DNA of 64,000 bases from Chloroflexota bacterium (GTDB lineage Bacteria > Chloroflexota > Dehalococcoidia > Tepidiformales > Tepidiformaceae): contig JAPPBY010000005.1 of assembly GCA_026702615.1 (NCBI GenBank), positions 1 through 64,000 on the forward strand. Direction: 5' to 3'. The first letter of the stretch is position 1. Each line of letters begins with the position of its first letter. Of the stretch, positions 44,801-51,469 are shown one piece after another. The notes under the pieces were generated by a model, which saw only the letters and a program-made list of their open reading frames with translations, did not search any database and was not told where the DNA came from. Made by a program: the position numbers and the translations under genes.

Positions 44801-45330
44801 GACTCCGACTCTGGCTCCGAAGCCGGCTCGGGCGTTGCCTCGGGCTCGGGGGTAGTGGCCTCGGGGATCGTGATGTCGGTCCGGTTTGACCTGGAGCCCT
44901 GGTCGTTCGAGCGGATGCGGTAGCGGTAGTCCTGCCCGGCCGTGACGGTGCTGTCGGTGTAGGTGAGGACGCTGCCGTCGACGCTGTCGATCTTCGTCAT
45001 GCGCGCACCCTGGACGTCCATGTCGCGGCGGTAGACGGCGTACTCGTCGGGCGTGCAGTCGGGCGAGGCCTCCCAGGTCAGCACCACGGCTGAGCCGTCC
45101 TCGCTGAGGGCGCTCGTCAGGTTGGTCGGGGGCACGCTGCAGGTCGCGTCGGCGCCGGCGCCGTCCGCGCTCGTGAGCAGCAGCCCGAGCAGCACGAGGA
45201 GGACCGAGACCGGAGCGATCAGGCGGCAGACGCGCCTGCGCTCAAGAAACGGAAAGTACGCCCGCGGTGCGCGATGTTTCGTCCAGGGCCGCACGGCGCG
45301 GCGAGGCCCTGGAGAGAGAAGACCCAACAC
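35827..45330 (-). CDS. Giant secreted adhesin-like protein with cadherin, Ig-like and propeller domains
   Basis: 3167 aa from GTG 45330; the exact start is uncertain. Signal helix at about 35-60, then an FnIII-like domain (63-155), a Ser/Glu/Pro linker, and a SwmB/Ig-like domain (195-300). Next come 16 cadherin-type repeats with NE.P, ENS and D-D calcium-type motifs, interleaved with six Ig-like modules of the W.W.RS...Y..DVG.YL.A..Y pattern. After a Gly-rich hinge (about 2717-2733) lie about five SPRGIWSDGTT.W propeller blades (2750-2977), a cadherin-like beta-sandwich domain (2985-3080), and a terminal domain (W..F.WPG...W.GYFP...YWV) common on secreted Chloroflexota proteins. Probably a Ca-dependent cell-surface adhesin. 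Divergent from a kinase-regulator gene. Confidence 0.9.
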   Translation of the reverse strand: MLGLLSPGPRRAVRPWTKHRAPRAYFPFLERRRVCRLIAPVSVLLVLLGLLLTSADGAGADATCSVPPTNLTSALSEDGSAVVLTWEASPDCTPDEYAVYRRDMDVQGARMTKIDSVDGSVLTYTDSTVTAGQDYRYRIRSNDQGSRSNRTDITIPEATTPEPEATPEPASEPESESSEQASEPQQAERPVRQNFDNTPPSLLVVNVDGTSLVLIYNELLNESSTPATTDFTVDIGGTDYTPSSVVVRGVEVALTLSTGAASSDTVTLDYTIGSSPVQDDAATPNNAPAFTAQQVTNHTGASNDRPTFTAETATLRIDENSTSGTNVGAVIATDDDSGDTLTYSFPATFFIFTVGTNTGQFLTMAPLDFETTSSYVVPLYVRDSKSPSGDPDSIWDDSIKVTISVNDVNEPPTIGGTFDPEVDENTTTVGTYTVSDPDTANTHTWSIDSDTSVEENQDGSLFEIGSTSGVLSFKDAPDYETPGSLATPPANTYQVRLVATDSGSPALFDTFDVIVTVANVNEAPDITSTGSSHTSISKPEGTGPSDPLATYAADDPEDDTLTWTLGGPDAADFTINSSTGALRFQALTDYEDPRDQGTDNTYNVTVRVRDSKINAAGSTNGNTDTAVDDTINVVVTITNIDEAGTVTLPGTITAGQAVTATLTDHDGTTSSVTWQWSRSDTALGTYTPISGATSNPYTPVAADVGKYLKATASYTDPHGSGKSATSAASSQVASGNVDPSFSTTTATRSVPENSGGGVHVGAVVAATDDDGDTLEYWLSGADASSFTILATSGQILTRSGITYDFESSKKSYTVIVNVSDEKDDAGNADMVTDDTITVTINLSNVDEPGTVTITGTEAGGETLTASVTDIDGTITNLTWQWALAASASGPFAPISGATNNTYTSVAVDVNRYLRATASYTDPQGSGKSASAVTGQIAASNNEPTFGVDGVITREVAENSGANVDVGAAVAASDDDTGDTLHYWLTGSDASSFTINSSTGQIKTKSGVSYNFENREFYDVSVNVRDNKDAAGNSNTNTDDMVSVIVNVTDINETPAITTPQTAISVAENQTSVLTYVATDPDNSNNEADDADNTLTWSVETADDGSFFEIGATSGVLTFKNAPNFEDKQDAGGDGVYNVTVTVTDNGIDGARGASNHLSISKSLAVTVTDVNETPTLTTAPSTATFDENATGVVATYIATDPDATTGTMVWDLSGNDAGDFNITSTVNGTAELTFKNPPDYEMPDDTGTNNVYDVTVRVRDNGSPRLEDTQSVQVTVNDLNERPVVSGNATPDFAEVEFDHTATASELVIGTYTATDDDNADNAGLQTITFDLSGTDAAHFSIDSSTGVLSFSIEPDFENPADLADSNMMGASDNMYEVVVEADDGAGESNSVGTFTVTVRVTNVNETPEIPAGVPDESFAEIEWDAESADLDVMTYIPRDEETSTLTQLSWSLAGTDAADFEIMEDATTGHGTLSFRNGPNFEDPTDRVNATESHAADDNQYEVIVKIGDGVSTRDYPMTVTVTNVNETPEFTDVVGPGLHANEIEYDSGTTAADMASIPATLENQLYWYPFEARDEEGDDIIWTITGLDAIDFVIAEDPNVEEPNSDERAIVRWNIVPDRENPLGSHSSGSDFYVVTVNASDGTNVARYDLFIRIDDVNERPEFTGTPTATLNLDEHNATLDANLQEPPYAFPVIATYTGRDEEGGVTWSLTGTDAADFEIDSGGNVVFKEAPSFEDPDDANGDNVYNFTVVVRDVKSKTNRRTAEQPVTVTVRDVEEAGAISVSNLNPAVGESVTFMISDPDGGIVLDQLPGSGGFAWIIQTRTSGGAWQQLIHSNTAMDEYTYVADEDETDLEIRAIVSSYTDRRGGGKSAESEATAAITPDPIPNAPPRIRTGGTQNIPETSAGEEIGERVTATDRENHPLTFAIGEGADGALFEIHPTTGQLRTVQALDFETTTGLFLVPVNVSDGRDDQGTVETERVADDDTTVGIRVLDVEEEGVVTLSEPEPGVGVRVQATLTDGDGSITGRSWRWARSRDGRTGWTNIPNTTSTSTTSSYTTVLADAGFFLRAAVTYTDNRGGGKRAEGITALRVFGENQQPTFPASENGARSVPENSRSGTSIGDPVAAEDPERDRLTYSLSGTDAASFSIVASSGQLRVKEPLDFETKSSYEVTVDVHDGKDGLGNTSAEIDQSIDVTITVDNVDEAGAVTLTTLTATIQARVEVTAVLEDDDGPSSVTWAWARSPNGRTDWVNLVGATSNRYTPTLVDAGNFIRATASYSDGHGQNKTASKVSSRVGDPPPVNSAPAFPVTENGKREVPEDAQGGDAIGDPVAATDVNFDSLTYSLSGTDATSFEIDENSGQLRLASGVELDFEGKRSYRVIVSVSDGADQNDDADDVIDDTITITISVTNVNEAPVVSGDTTPSIAENSSAAVATYTGADPERDTLEWSVNSNDFWISSRGQLYFATPPNYEGGNTSFSIRVTAEDPGGLTGSLDVTVTVTDVEEAGVLTLSPLRGWQNTRFDAVLNDDDGSVSGEAWQWARSTNRSSWQDIAGARSSSYTAGADDVGNYLRATVEYSDQRGGNKSASAVTAAKIGDTKPSSNNAPAFDEAELPRSVGQGTSAGRSVGPPVKATDPDSDDILTYSLSGPDADKFEIDPETGQIRTKAVLDPDVQETHNVTVDVHDGFNPSYNPSDSTDDSVDVIITIARSSRGTFGGGGFAGGGGGGGGGGTGPTPSTVDFEWTVKHDIEPLASGHDSPTGMWSDGTTVWLLENGDGADDAIYAYDLATGERVEGREFELDERNRAPRGVWSDGTTIWVSDSGQNTLFAYDLQSGARLPERDLVLNRDNRNARGIWSDGEAMWVLNRNPSLFVYDLASGDFLARYSLDPRNSDPRGIWSDGVSFWVSDPSSSPRRLFAYRVPVLPDGDEPPEEPPALERFPDEDFAELSDASNNSPRGIWATGDIVYVADESDGRVYTYNMPDAIDARLASLRLSGVDIGVFDPDRTDYRGVIAEGARETTVEAGAVQRRTEVEVKPDDADGRRTNGHQVALDGLAAITIRVTSADGSRTKVYRVAFGAGPAELELGPAWTSFKWPGPGGVAIAEAGLPEAVVAVYTWDGTAGRWLGYFPDLDDIPGLNTLTTFSSGPTYWVTAEEAVTWTAGD
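37130..37178 (-). repeat. Low-complexity Gly-coding tract in the adhesin gene
   Basis: A run of CCA/CCG/CCC triplets on the plus strand codes for a 10-Gly run and flanking FGGGGFAG. It separates the cadherin repeat array from the propeller and is prone to slippage. Confidence 0.7.
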
Positions 45331-45356
45331 GCGTGAAACGATAGGTGAGCGGAGCG

Positions 45357-45402
45357 TGTCTTATGTGAGAGTACTGTGAAATATGTCTTATCAGGCGTAA
45401 GA
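45357..45402. promoter_or_regulatory. Repeat-rich divergent regulatory region (adhesin / kinase-regulator)
   Basis: TGTCTTAT occurs at 45357-45364 and 45384-45391. TGTGA occurs at 45364-45368 and 45375-45379, exactly 11 bp apart. TCTTA (45386-45390) and TAAGA (45398-45402) form a dyad. The gap is much AT-richer than its surroundings. Direct repeats one helical turn apart are the usual binding pattern of OmpR/PhoB-type regulators, and the adjacent gene encodes one. Confidence 0.45.
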
Positions 45403-45457
45403 TATCTGTTAGTATTCGCCGGACGATTCCAGCCAACCGTCGATCACAGGGGGAAGC

Positions 45458-47860
45458 ATGGGCCAGGACGACACGCCGTCAGCGCTCGAGGCTCTTCGGG
45501 AACGCCTCTCGAGGCTGAGCGAGGCTAGCGTCCGCATCAATGAGAGCCTCGACTTCAACGTCGTCCTCCAGGAAACCATCGACAACGCGCGGCGCCTCAC
45601 CGGCGCCCGCTATGGCGTGATCGCCGCGATGAGTGAAGCCGGCGGTCTGGATGCGCTCCTCACCTCGGGTACGACGGAAGAGCAGCACGGCACGCTCACC
45701 GAACTGCCGGGCGGGAGGGGGATATTCGACCACTTCAGCACGATCGCGGGGCCTCTCCGTGTGGAGGACTGGGACGAATACGCCGCCTCGGCCGGACTCG
45801 CCGTCCCGCTGCCCATAACCGTCTTCGCCGGCCTGGCCACGCCCATGCGCCATCGCGCCGAGCCCGTGGGAGTCATCATGCTCGGGCACGACCGACCGGA
45901 TGCCAGGTTCAGCGAGGAGGACGCCGAGACGCTGGTCATGTTCGCCTCGCAGGCGGCGTCGGTCATCGCCAACGCCCGGCGGCACCGGGACGTGCAGCGC
46001 GCCCGGGGCGACCTGGAGACCCTCGTGCATACCGCCCCGGTCGGCGTCGTCGTCCTCGAAGCGAAGACCGGCGAGCTGCTGTCGGTCAATCAGGAGGCGC
46101 TACGGCTCGTCGAGATTCTCAACCCCGGAAAGCCGCCGGCGGAACTCCTCACGTCCTTGACCGTGCAGCGCGCGGATGGGCGCGAGGTTTCTCTGAGTGG
46201 CTTCCCCCTGGTCGAGGTGCTCCGGCCGGCGGGGACGGTACGAGGCGAGGAGGTAACCCTCACGATGCCCGAGGGCCGCTCGCTCACGACCCTCATCAAC
46301 GCCACTCCCATCCGAATGGAGAACGGAGAGCTGGACAGGTACGTCATCACCCTGCAGGACATGACGCCACTGAGGGAGCTGGAGCGGCTCCGGGCCGAGT
46401 TCCTCGCCATGGTGAGCCACGAGCTCCGCGCCCCCCTCACCTCCGTCAAGGGCTCGATCACCACCCTCCTGAACCCCTCGAGCCCGCTGAACCCGGCCGA
46501 GATTCTCCAGTTCCACCGCATCATCGATTCCCAGACCGACCAGATGCGAGAGTTGATCGCCGACCTCCTTGATGTGGCGCGTATCGACACCGGTACCCTG
46601 AGCGTCGCTCCGGAACCGACGGATCTCGCGACGCTGATCGGTGAGGCCCGGGAGGCCTTCCAGAGTGGTGGCGGCCAGCACACCCTGCTCATCGACCTCG
46701 ATCCCGAGCTTCCCCTGGTTATGGCCGACCGGCTGCGCATGGTCCAGGTGTTGAACAACCTGCTGTTCAACGCGGCCAGGCACTCGCAGGAGACCTCGCC
46801 CATCAGGGTGTTGGTTGAGCGGGGGGAGATTCAGGTGACCGTCAGGGTGGCCGATGAGGGCAGCGGCGTGCCGGCAGACCAGATGTCGAGCCTGTTCCGA
46901 AAGTTCTCGGGCATCACCGCCGAGGACAGGGAACGCGACTTTGCGCGGACGGGCCTGGGCCTTGCCATCTGCAAGGGCATCGTCGAGGCGCACGGCGGCC
47001 GTATCTGGGCGGAGAGCGACGGACCGGGGACCGGCGCCCGCTTCTCCTTCACCATCCCCACCGTGGGAACGGTAGAGGCCCCCTCGCCCGCCCAGACCGC
47101 CCAGCCATCCACCCGCTCCCCGCGACCGCAGGAGCAGGAGCGGTTGCGCGTGCTCGCCGTGGACGACGACCCCGAGGCGCTCCGCTACATCCGGACTGCG
47201 CTCACCGACTCCGGCTACGAGCCGATCGTGACGACCGAACCCCAGGATGCGCTCACCCTCATGAAGGACGAACGCCCGCACCTGGCCTTGCTCGACCTGC
47301 GCCTTCCCGGAACCGACGGCATCGAGTTGATGGCGGAAATCACGGCGATGGCGGACGTGCCCGTCATCTTCATCTCGGCCTACGGACAGGACGAATTCAT
47401 CGCCAGGGCCTTCGAAGAGGGAGCCGAAGACTACGTTGTGAAGCCTTTTTCAGCCACGGAGCTGGGCGCGCGGATTAAGGCGGCCCTTCGGAGGCGGGCA
47501 GCGTCCGAGCCCGAGGAGCCCTACGTCAGGGGCGACCTCGTCATCGACTTCAGCGAGCGGCGTGTAGTCCTCGCCGGTGAACTGATCACCCTGACACCTA
47601 TCGAACACCGGACGCTCGTCGAGCTCTCGGCGAACGCGGGCCGGGTGGTCACCCATGAACAGCTGCTGCGACGGGTGTGGGGTCTGCAGGCCGGCGACGA
47701 CATCCGGCCCATGCGCACCGCCATCAACAGCATCCGCCGAAAGCTTGGCGACGATGCTGCGAGTCCCACCTACATCTTCACCGAGGCCCGCGTCGGCTAT
47801 CGCATGGCGAAGCCTGAGCCTCCGGACGGGGACGAGGAAAGCGCGCGCTCGACGTCGTGA
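45458..47860 (+). CDS. One-protein two-component system: GAF-PAS-histidine kinase-REC-OmpR wHTH
   Basis: 800 aa, ATG with GGGGGAAG upstream. Order: GAF (about 20-175, with CP..RAEPVGVIMLGHDRP-type sequence), PAS (about 190-300), HisKA with His321 (MVSHELRAPL), HATPase (N box NNLLFNAARHS, ADEGSGVP, GLGLAICKGIVEAHGG), linker, receiver (563-675) with VDDDPEAL and Asp613, and a C-terminal winged helix (690-790, LTPIEHRTLVELSANAGRVVTHEQLLRRVW...RRKLGDD). No TM helix, so cytosolic sensing. All catalytic residues are present. Divergent from the adhesin gene, which it may control. Confidence 0.94.
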   Translation: MGQDDTPSALEALRERLSRLSEASVRINESLDFNVVLQETIDNARRLTGARYGVIAAMSEAGGLDALLTSGTTEEQHGTLTELPGGRGIFDHFSTIAGPLRVEDWDEYAASAGLAVPLPITVFAGLATPMRHRAEPVGVIMLGHDRPDARFSEEDAETLVMFASQAASVIANARRHRDVQRARGDLETLVHTAPVGVVVLEAKTGELLSVNQEALRLVEILNPGKPPAELLTSLTVQRADGREVSLSGFPLVEVLRPAGTVRGEEVTLTMPEGRSLTTLINATPIRMENGELDRYVITLQDMTPLRELERLRAEFLAMVSHELRAPLTSVKGSITTLLNPSSPLNPAEILQFHRIIDSQTDQMRELIADLLDVARIDTGTLSVAPEPTDLATLIGEAREAFQSGGGQHTLLIDLDPELPLVMADRLRMVQVLNNLLFNAARHSQETSPIRVLVERGEIQVTVRVADEGSGVPADQMSSLFRKFSGITAEDRERDFARTGLGLAICKGIVEAHGGRIWAESDGPGTGARFSFTIPTVGTVEAPSPAQTAQPSTRSPRPQEQERLRVLAVDDDPEALRYIRTALTDSGYEPIVTTEPQDALTLMKDERPHLALLDLRLPGTDGIELMAEITAMADVPVIFISAYGQDEFIARAFEEGAEDYVVKPFSATELGARIKAALRRRAASEPEEPYVRGDLVIDFSERRVVLAGELITLTPIEHRTLVELSANAGRVVTHEQLLRRVWGLQAGDDIRPMRTAINSIRRKLGDDAASPTYIFTEARVGYRMAKPEPPDGDEESARSTS

Positions 47861-47896
47861 CGGGACGATGCTGTTCACGGCAGGGCGGCCTGGTGA

Positions 47897-47912
47897 GAGC
47901 GGACGTACGCTC
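47897..47912. terminator. Small hairpin between convergent genes
   Basis: GAGCG (47897-47901), six-base loop, CGCTC (47908-47912), nested inside a longer inverted pair CGGGACG (47861-47867) and CGTCCCG (47918-47924). It separates the kinase-regulator gene end from the convergent phosphotransferase gene. Weak T-content. Confidence 0.3.
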
Positions 47913-47956
47913 GCGGGCGTCCCGATGCGGAGAGCCGGGGGAGGCCAGGCGCCTGA

Positions 47957-48814
47957 CTACGTACCTGCCCGTTTCTGCGCCAACGCCACCAGCCGTTCGA
48001 CCGCTGCCACCCGGGACGGGACGTCCTCGTCGGGTGGGCGGATCGCCCGCAGGATCGCCAGGTGCTCGATCGCTCGTACAACCACCCAGCGCCACATCAG
48101 GTTCGTGTTGACCGGCCCCGTCAGCTGGTACCCGCGCAAGTAGGCGAAAGCGGCCAACGGTCGGAACAGTCGCGTGATCACACGCAGCGCCGGGGTCGCG
48201 TCGAGCGGCTCGCCCAGCCGCACCACGGTTACCGTCCGCGCAACGTCCGCCTCGGCTGGCCCGGCCGCGCACGACCCCCAGTCGATCACCACCCGCCGCC
48301 CTCCCCGCTCCAGCAAGACGTTCCCGGCGTGGAAGTCTCCGTGGCAGAACCGGTCTCCGCCTTCGAGCCCCTCGATCGTTTCCCTGGCGAGCGTCGCCAG
48401 GTGCGGCGGAATCTCCACGTTCGCGACCCACTCGTCCGCCCGCTCGTGGACGGTCGCGATTCCTGAGGGGGCGGGAAGCGCGTTCACCCGGGCATGGATC
48501 TTGCCCGTCTCCCACGCCTCCCGCGCCAGGAGCCACGGCTTGCGCCCCACGAGGTCGAGCAGGTTCTCCCCGTCGATGCGCTCCATGAGCGTGCCCGCGC
48601 GGCCGCTGAGGCGCAGCGCCTCGCCAAGACGCGGCGCCGGGATGCCCCCCGCCAGCGCCGCCGCTATAGCGATCCGCTCCGGCTCGACGTTGCCCTCGTA
48701 CCCCTCCCGGAACAGCCGCAGGGCCTGACCATCCTCCCACGCGAAGATCTCCGCCTCCCATCCCTCTCCCAGCTTCTCCAGGCTGGCAAGGTCGACGCTC
48801 GACCCCTCCGTCAT
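47957..48814 (-). CDS. Aminoglycoside phosphotransferase (APH)-family kinase
   Basis: 285 aa, ATG 48814 with GGAGGGGG just upstream. Kinase-like fold: GEGWEAEIFAWEDGQALRLFR N-lobe, Brenner motif HGDFHAGNVL (about residue 160) and the metal-binding IDWGSC. APH-family proteins phosphorylate small molecules; many in environmental bacteria are not antibiotic resistance enzymes. Substrate not deducible. The tRNA-Arg gene is directly upstream on the same strand. Confidence 0.85.
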   Translation of the reverse strand: MTEGSSVDLASLEKLGEGWEAEIFAWEDGQALRLFREGYEGNVEPERIAIAAALAGGIPAPRLGEALRLSGRAGTLMERIDGENLLDLVGRKPWLLAREAWETGKIHARVNALPAPSGIATVHERADEWVANVEIPPHLATLARETIEGLEGGDRFCHGDFHAGNVLLERGGRRVVIDWGSCAAGPAEADVARTVTVVRLGEPLDATPALRVITRLFRPLAAFAYLRGYQLTGPVNTNLMWRWVVVRAIEHLAILRAIRPPDEDVPSRVAAVERLVALAQKRAGT

Positions 48815-48889
48815 GCCCCCTCCCCAGTCTCCGCAAGCTGCGCCATGCCGCTCCTGCCGCGCGCCGCCTCATCCTCGGGCAGAGCGGTA

Positions 48890-48961
48890 TACCCCCGGCA
48901 GGAATCGAACCTGCGCACATGGTTTAGGAAACCACTGCTCTATCCCCTGAGCTACGGGGGC
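48890..48961 (-). tRNA. tRNA-Arg (anticodon CCT)
   Basis: 72 nt on the minus strand folding into a full cloverleaf: acceptor GCCCCCG/CGGGGGT (first pair G-U), D arm GCTC/GAGC, anticodon arm GTGGT-TTCCTAA-ACCAT, 4-nt variable loop, T arm GCAGG-TTCGATT-CCTGC, discriminator A. Anticodon CCT reads AGG. CCA is not encoded. No integrase or att-like duplication is visible beside it. Confidence 0.95.
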
Positions 48962-49023
48962 CTGCCTGTATGAGAACGCGCTTTCGCCGGGCTGTCTAGC
49001 GCCCGACCAGTCCGGCGTGCGAC

Positions 49024-49695
49024 CTAGACCGTGACCTCGCAGAGGTCGGGCGCCGGCACGACCGGCGCGCCCGTGAGCTGCTGGACGTCGTCGACCGTGA
49101 AGCCGGGCGCGATCTCGCGCAGCTGGAAGGACTCGCCGGCGGGCTCGAAGAGGCCCAGGTCCGTCATCACGAGCGTGACCACGCCGGCCGCCGTCAGCGG
49201 CAGGGCGCAGCGTTCGAGCAGGCGCGGGCGGCCGTCGCGCGTCGTGTGTTCGAGCAGCAGGAACACCTGCTTCGCGCCCACCGCCAGGTCCATCGCCCCG
49301 CCGATGCCGCCGCCCTTCCGGCCGCTGATGCGCCAGTTCGCGAAGTCGCCGTTGGCGGCCGCCTCGTACGCCCCCAGGACGGCCACGTCGAGCAGCCCGC
49401 GCCGGATGATCGCGAACGCGTCGGCGTGGTGCACGATCGACGCGAGGGGCGTGAGCAGCACCGGCTGCGCGCCGCCATTCACGACATAAGGCGTTGCCTC
49501 CTCCACCGTCGCGTTCCGCCCGTACCCGATGACGCCGTTCTCGGAGTGCAGGATGACCGTACGGTCCTCCGGCACGAAGTCGGAGCAGCGCGTCGGCATG
49601 CCCACGCCCAGGTTCACCACCCAGCCGTCCTCGAACTCGGCCGCGACCCGCGCAGCCATCAGGTCGCGAGACAGCCGCTTCGCTTCGGCAGTCAT
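49024..49695 (-). CDS. CoA-transferase subunit B (SCOT/3-oxoadipate type)
   Basis: 223 aa, ATG 49695 inside the ATGA overlap with subunit A. Family I CoA-transferase beta subunit with the catalytic Glu in LHSENGVIGYG, plus GVGMPTRCSDFVP and GGIGGAMDLAVGAKQVFLLLEHT. It forms an alpha2beta2 enzyme moving CoA from a donor thioester to a carboxylate. Substrates cannot be told from sequence; both oxoacid (ScoB) and glutaconate-type pairs are related. Last gene of an LLM-CoA-transferase operon. Confidence 0.93.
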   Translation of the reverse strand: MTAEAKRLSRDLMAARVAAEFEDGWVVNLGVGMPTRCSDFVPEDRTVILHSENGVIGYGRNATVEEATPYVVNGGAQPVLLTPLASIVHHADAFAIIRRGLLDVAVLGAYEAAANGDFANWRISGRKGGGIGGAMDLAVGAKQVFLLLEHTTRDGRPRLLERCALPLTAAGVVTLVMTDLGLFEPAGESFQLREIAPGFTVDDVQQLTGAPVVPAPDLCEVTV

Positions 49696-50435
49696 GACCG
49701 CGGCGTCCCGCTGAACATGGCGAGTGGCGGCGCCTGGAGCATGCCTCCCGCCTCCGGGATGGACACGACCCGCTGCACGAAGATGCCCGGCGTGTGGATC
49801 AGGTCCGGGTCGAGCTCCCCCACTTCCACCACTTCCTCCGCCTCCACGAGCGTGCAGTCGGCCGCCATCGCCATGATCGGGTTGAAGTTGCGCTGCGAAC
49901 GCCGGAACACGAGGTTCCCGAACGTGTCCGCCTTCCAGCAGCGAATGAGGGCGTAGTCGGCGACGATCGCCTCCTCGAGCACGTAGGTGCGGCCCCCGAA
50001 CTCGCGGTGCTCCTTCCCCTCCGCCACCTCCGTCCCCACCCCCGCGGGCGTGAAGAACGCGGGGATGCCCGCCCCGCCCGCGCGGATGCGCTCGGCGAGC
50101 GTCCCCTGCGGCGTGATCTGCGCCTCGATCTCGCCTGCCTCGTTCAGCTCCTCGAGCGGGGTCCGTCGTGAGGGGTGGGTGGAGGCGGTGAACGCGAGAA
50201 TCACGCGGCTCACGCGCTTCTCCTCGACCAGGTTGCCGGTCGTGATGACGCCGTCGTCGCGGGTCATGCCCGCGCCGTTCGCGATCAGCGTCAGGTCCGA
50301 GGCGCCCTGCTTGTAGAGGGCTGCGACGAGGTTGTGAGGAGAGCCCGGCTCGCCGAAGCCCGCCACGAGGATGCTCGAGCCGTCCTCGACCCCGGCGACG
50401 GCGTCCTCGAAGCTGGCGACGACTTTCGACTCCAT
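49692..50435 (-). CDS. CoA-transferase subunit A
   Basis: 247 aa, ATG 50435. Alpha-subunit motifs: SILVAGFGEPGSPHNLVAAL (the CoA-binding G-x-G-x-x-G type loop), TLIANGAG, GAGIPAFFTPAGVGTEVAEGKE and ALIRCWKADTFGNLVFRRS. It pairs with subunit B, whose start overlaps its stop. An LLM oxidoreductase gene ends 8 nt upstream, so an oxidised product of that enzyme may be activated here (inference). Confidence 0.93.
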   Translation of the reverse strand: MESKVVASFEDAVAGVEDGSSILVAGFGEPGSPHNLVAALYKQGASDLTLIANGAGMTRDDGVITTGNLVEEKRVSRVILAFTASTHPSRRTPLEELNEAGEIEAQITPQGTLAERIRAGGAGIPAFFTPAGVGTEVAEGKEHREFGGRTYVLEEAIVADYALIRCWKADTFGNLVFRRSQRNFNPIMAMAADCTLVEAEEVVEVGELDPDLIHTPGIFVQRVVSIPEAGGMLQAPPLAMFSGTPRS

Positions 50436-50443
50436 CGCAGTGG

Positions 50444-51352
50444 CTACGCCCGGCCCATCCGCCCGACCAGGTAGGCCGCGGTGCGCCCTTCCGCTTCGGG
50501 GTCGACCGGCATGATGGAGGCGGAAAAGTCGCTCACGCCCATCGCTTCCAGCCGGTCGAGCGCCTCGTCGAGCGCGCGCTCGTCGCCGAGGATGGCGACG
50601 TCGCCTGGACCTCCCGCCCCCTCCCGATCCAGCATCGCCCGGTACGAGGGGATCCCCCCGTAGTTGGCCAGCATCTTGCCGACGCGCTCGCGTGCGTCGT
50701 CGGGGTTATCGGTAATGGCGATGGGGAAGGCCGCGACGATGCGTGGCGCCTCCCGCCCCGCCCGCTCCGAGGCCTCCCGCAGCGCCGGTGCGATGTAGTC
50801 CTCGATCGTGTCCGGTCCCGTCATCCAGAGGCTCGTGCCGTCCGCCACCGAACCCGCGAGCGCGAGCATGCGCGGCGCCATCGCCGCGAGCAGCACGGGC
50901 GGCGCCTCGGCGCCGGGAACGCCGTAGGTCGCGTTGATGCGGTAGCTGTCGTTCTCGACGTGCGTCTCCTCTCCCCGGAGCAGCGGGAGGAGCGCTTCCA
51001 GATAGTCGCGCATGTGTCGCGCGGGCCGCTCGAACGACATCCCCCACATGTCCTCGATCACGAACTTGTGCGAGAGCCCGATGCCCAGCGCGAAGCGGTT
51101 CCCGGAGGCGGCCTGCACGGTCAGCGCCTGCTGCGCCATCGTCACGGGGTGGCGGGGGTAGGTGGGGACGACAGCCGTGCCCAGCTCGATGCGCTCCGTC
51201 TCCCGCCCGATCACCGTAAACGCGCTCATGGCGTCGAGCCCGAAGACGTTGGGCATCCAGACGCTGTCGAAGCCTTGCGCTTCCAGCTCCTGCGTGCGCG
51301 CCAGCAGTCCGTCGAGGTCCTGCCGCCCGCCGATCATCACGCCAATACGCAT
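50444..51352 (-). CDS. LLM-class F420- or FMN-dependent oxidoreductase
   Basis: 302 aa, ATG 51352. Luciferase-like barrel: RIGVMIGGRQDLDGLLARTQELEAQGFDSVWMPNVFGLDA, then ELGTAVVPTYPRHPVTMAQQALTVQAASGNRFALGIGLSHK, and APPVLLAAMAPRMLALAGSVADGTSLWMTGP. These blocks are typical of TIGR03564-like F420 enzymes. The substrate is unknown. Operon with CoA-transferase subunits 8 nt downstream; divergent from an amidohydrolase gene. Confidence 0.88.
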   Translation of the reverse strand: MRIGVMIGGRQDLDGLLARTQELEAQGFDSVWMPNVFGLDAMSAFTVIGRETERIELGTAVVPTYPRHPVTMAQQALTVQAASGNRFALGIGLSHKFVIEDMWGMSFERPARHMRDYLEALLPLLRGEETHVENDSYRINATYGVPGAEAPPVLLAAMAPRMLALAGSVADGTSLWMTGPDTIEDYIAPALREASERAGREAPRIVAAFPIAITDNPDDARERVGKMLANYGGIPSYRAMLDREGAGGPGDVAILGDERALDEALDRLEAMGVSDFSASIMPVDPEAEGRTAAYLVGRMGRA

Positions 51353-51469
51353 TCCCGTTCCTCCGAAGGCGCAAGGCTACCAGAGCGGTGCCCGCCCCTC
51401 ATGCGCGCCCGCGACGCCGCGTTCCCCTAGGATTGGCCCCGGGCCACAGGACGCCCCGGGAGGATCGTT

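Noticed and set aside
48890-48961. tRNA-Arg as an integration site for a mobile element
   Set aside because: No integrase, no duplicated tRNA 3' end and no composition break are visible on either side.
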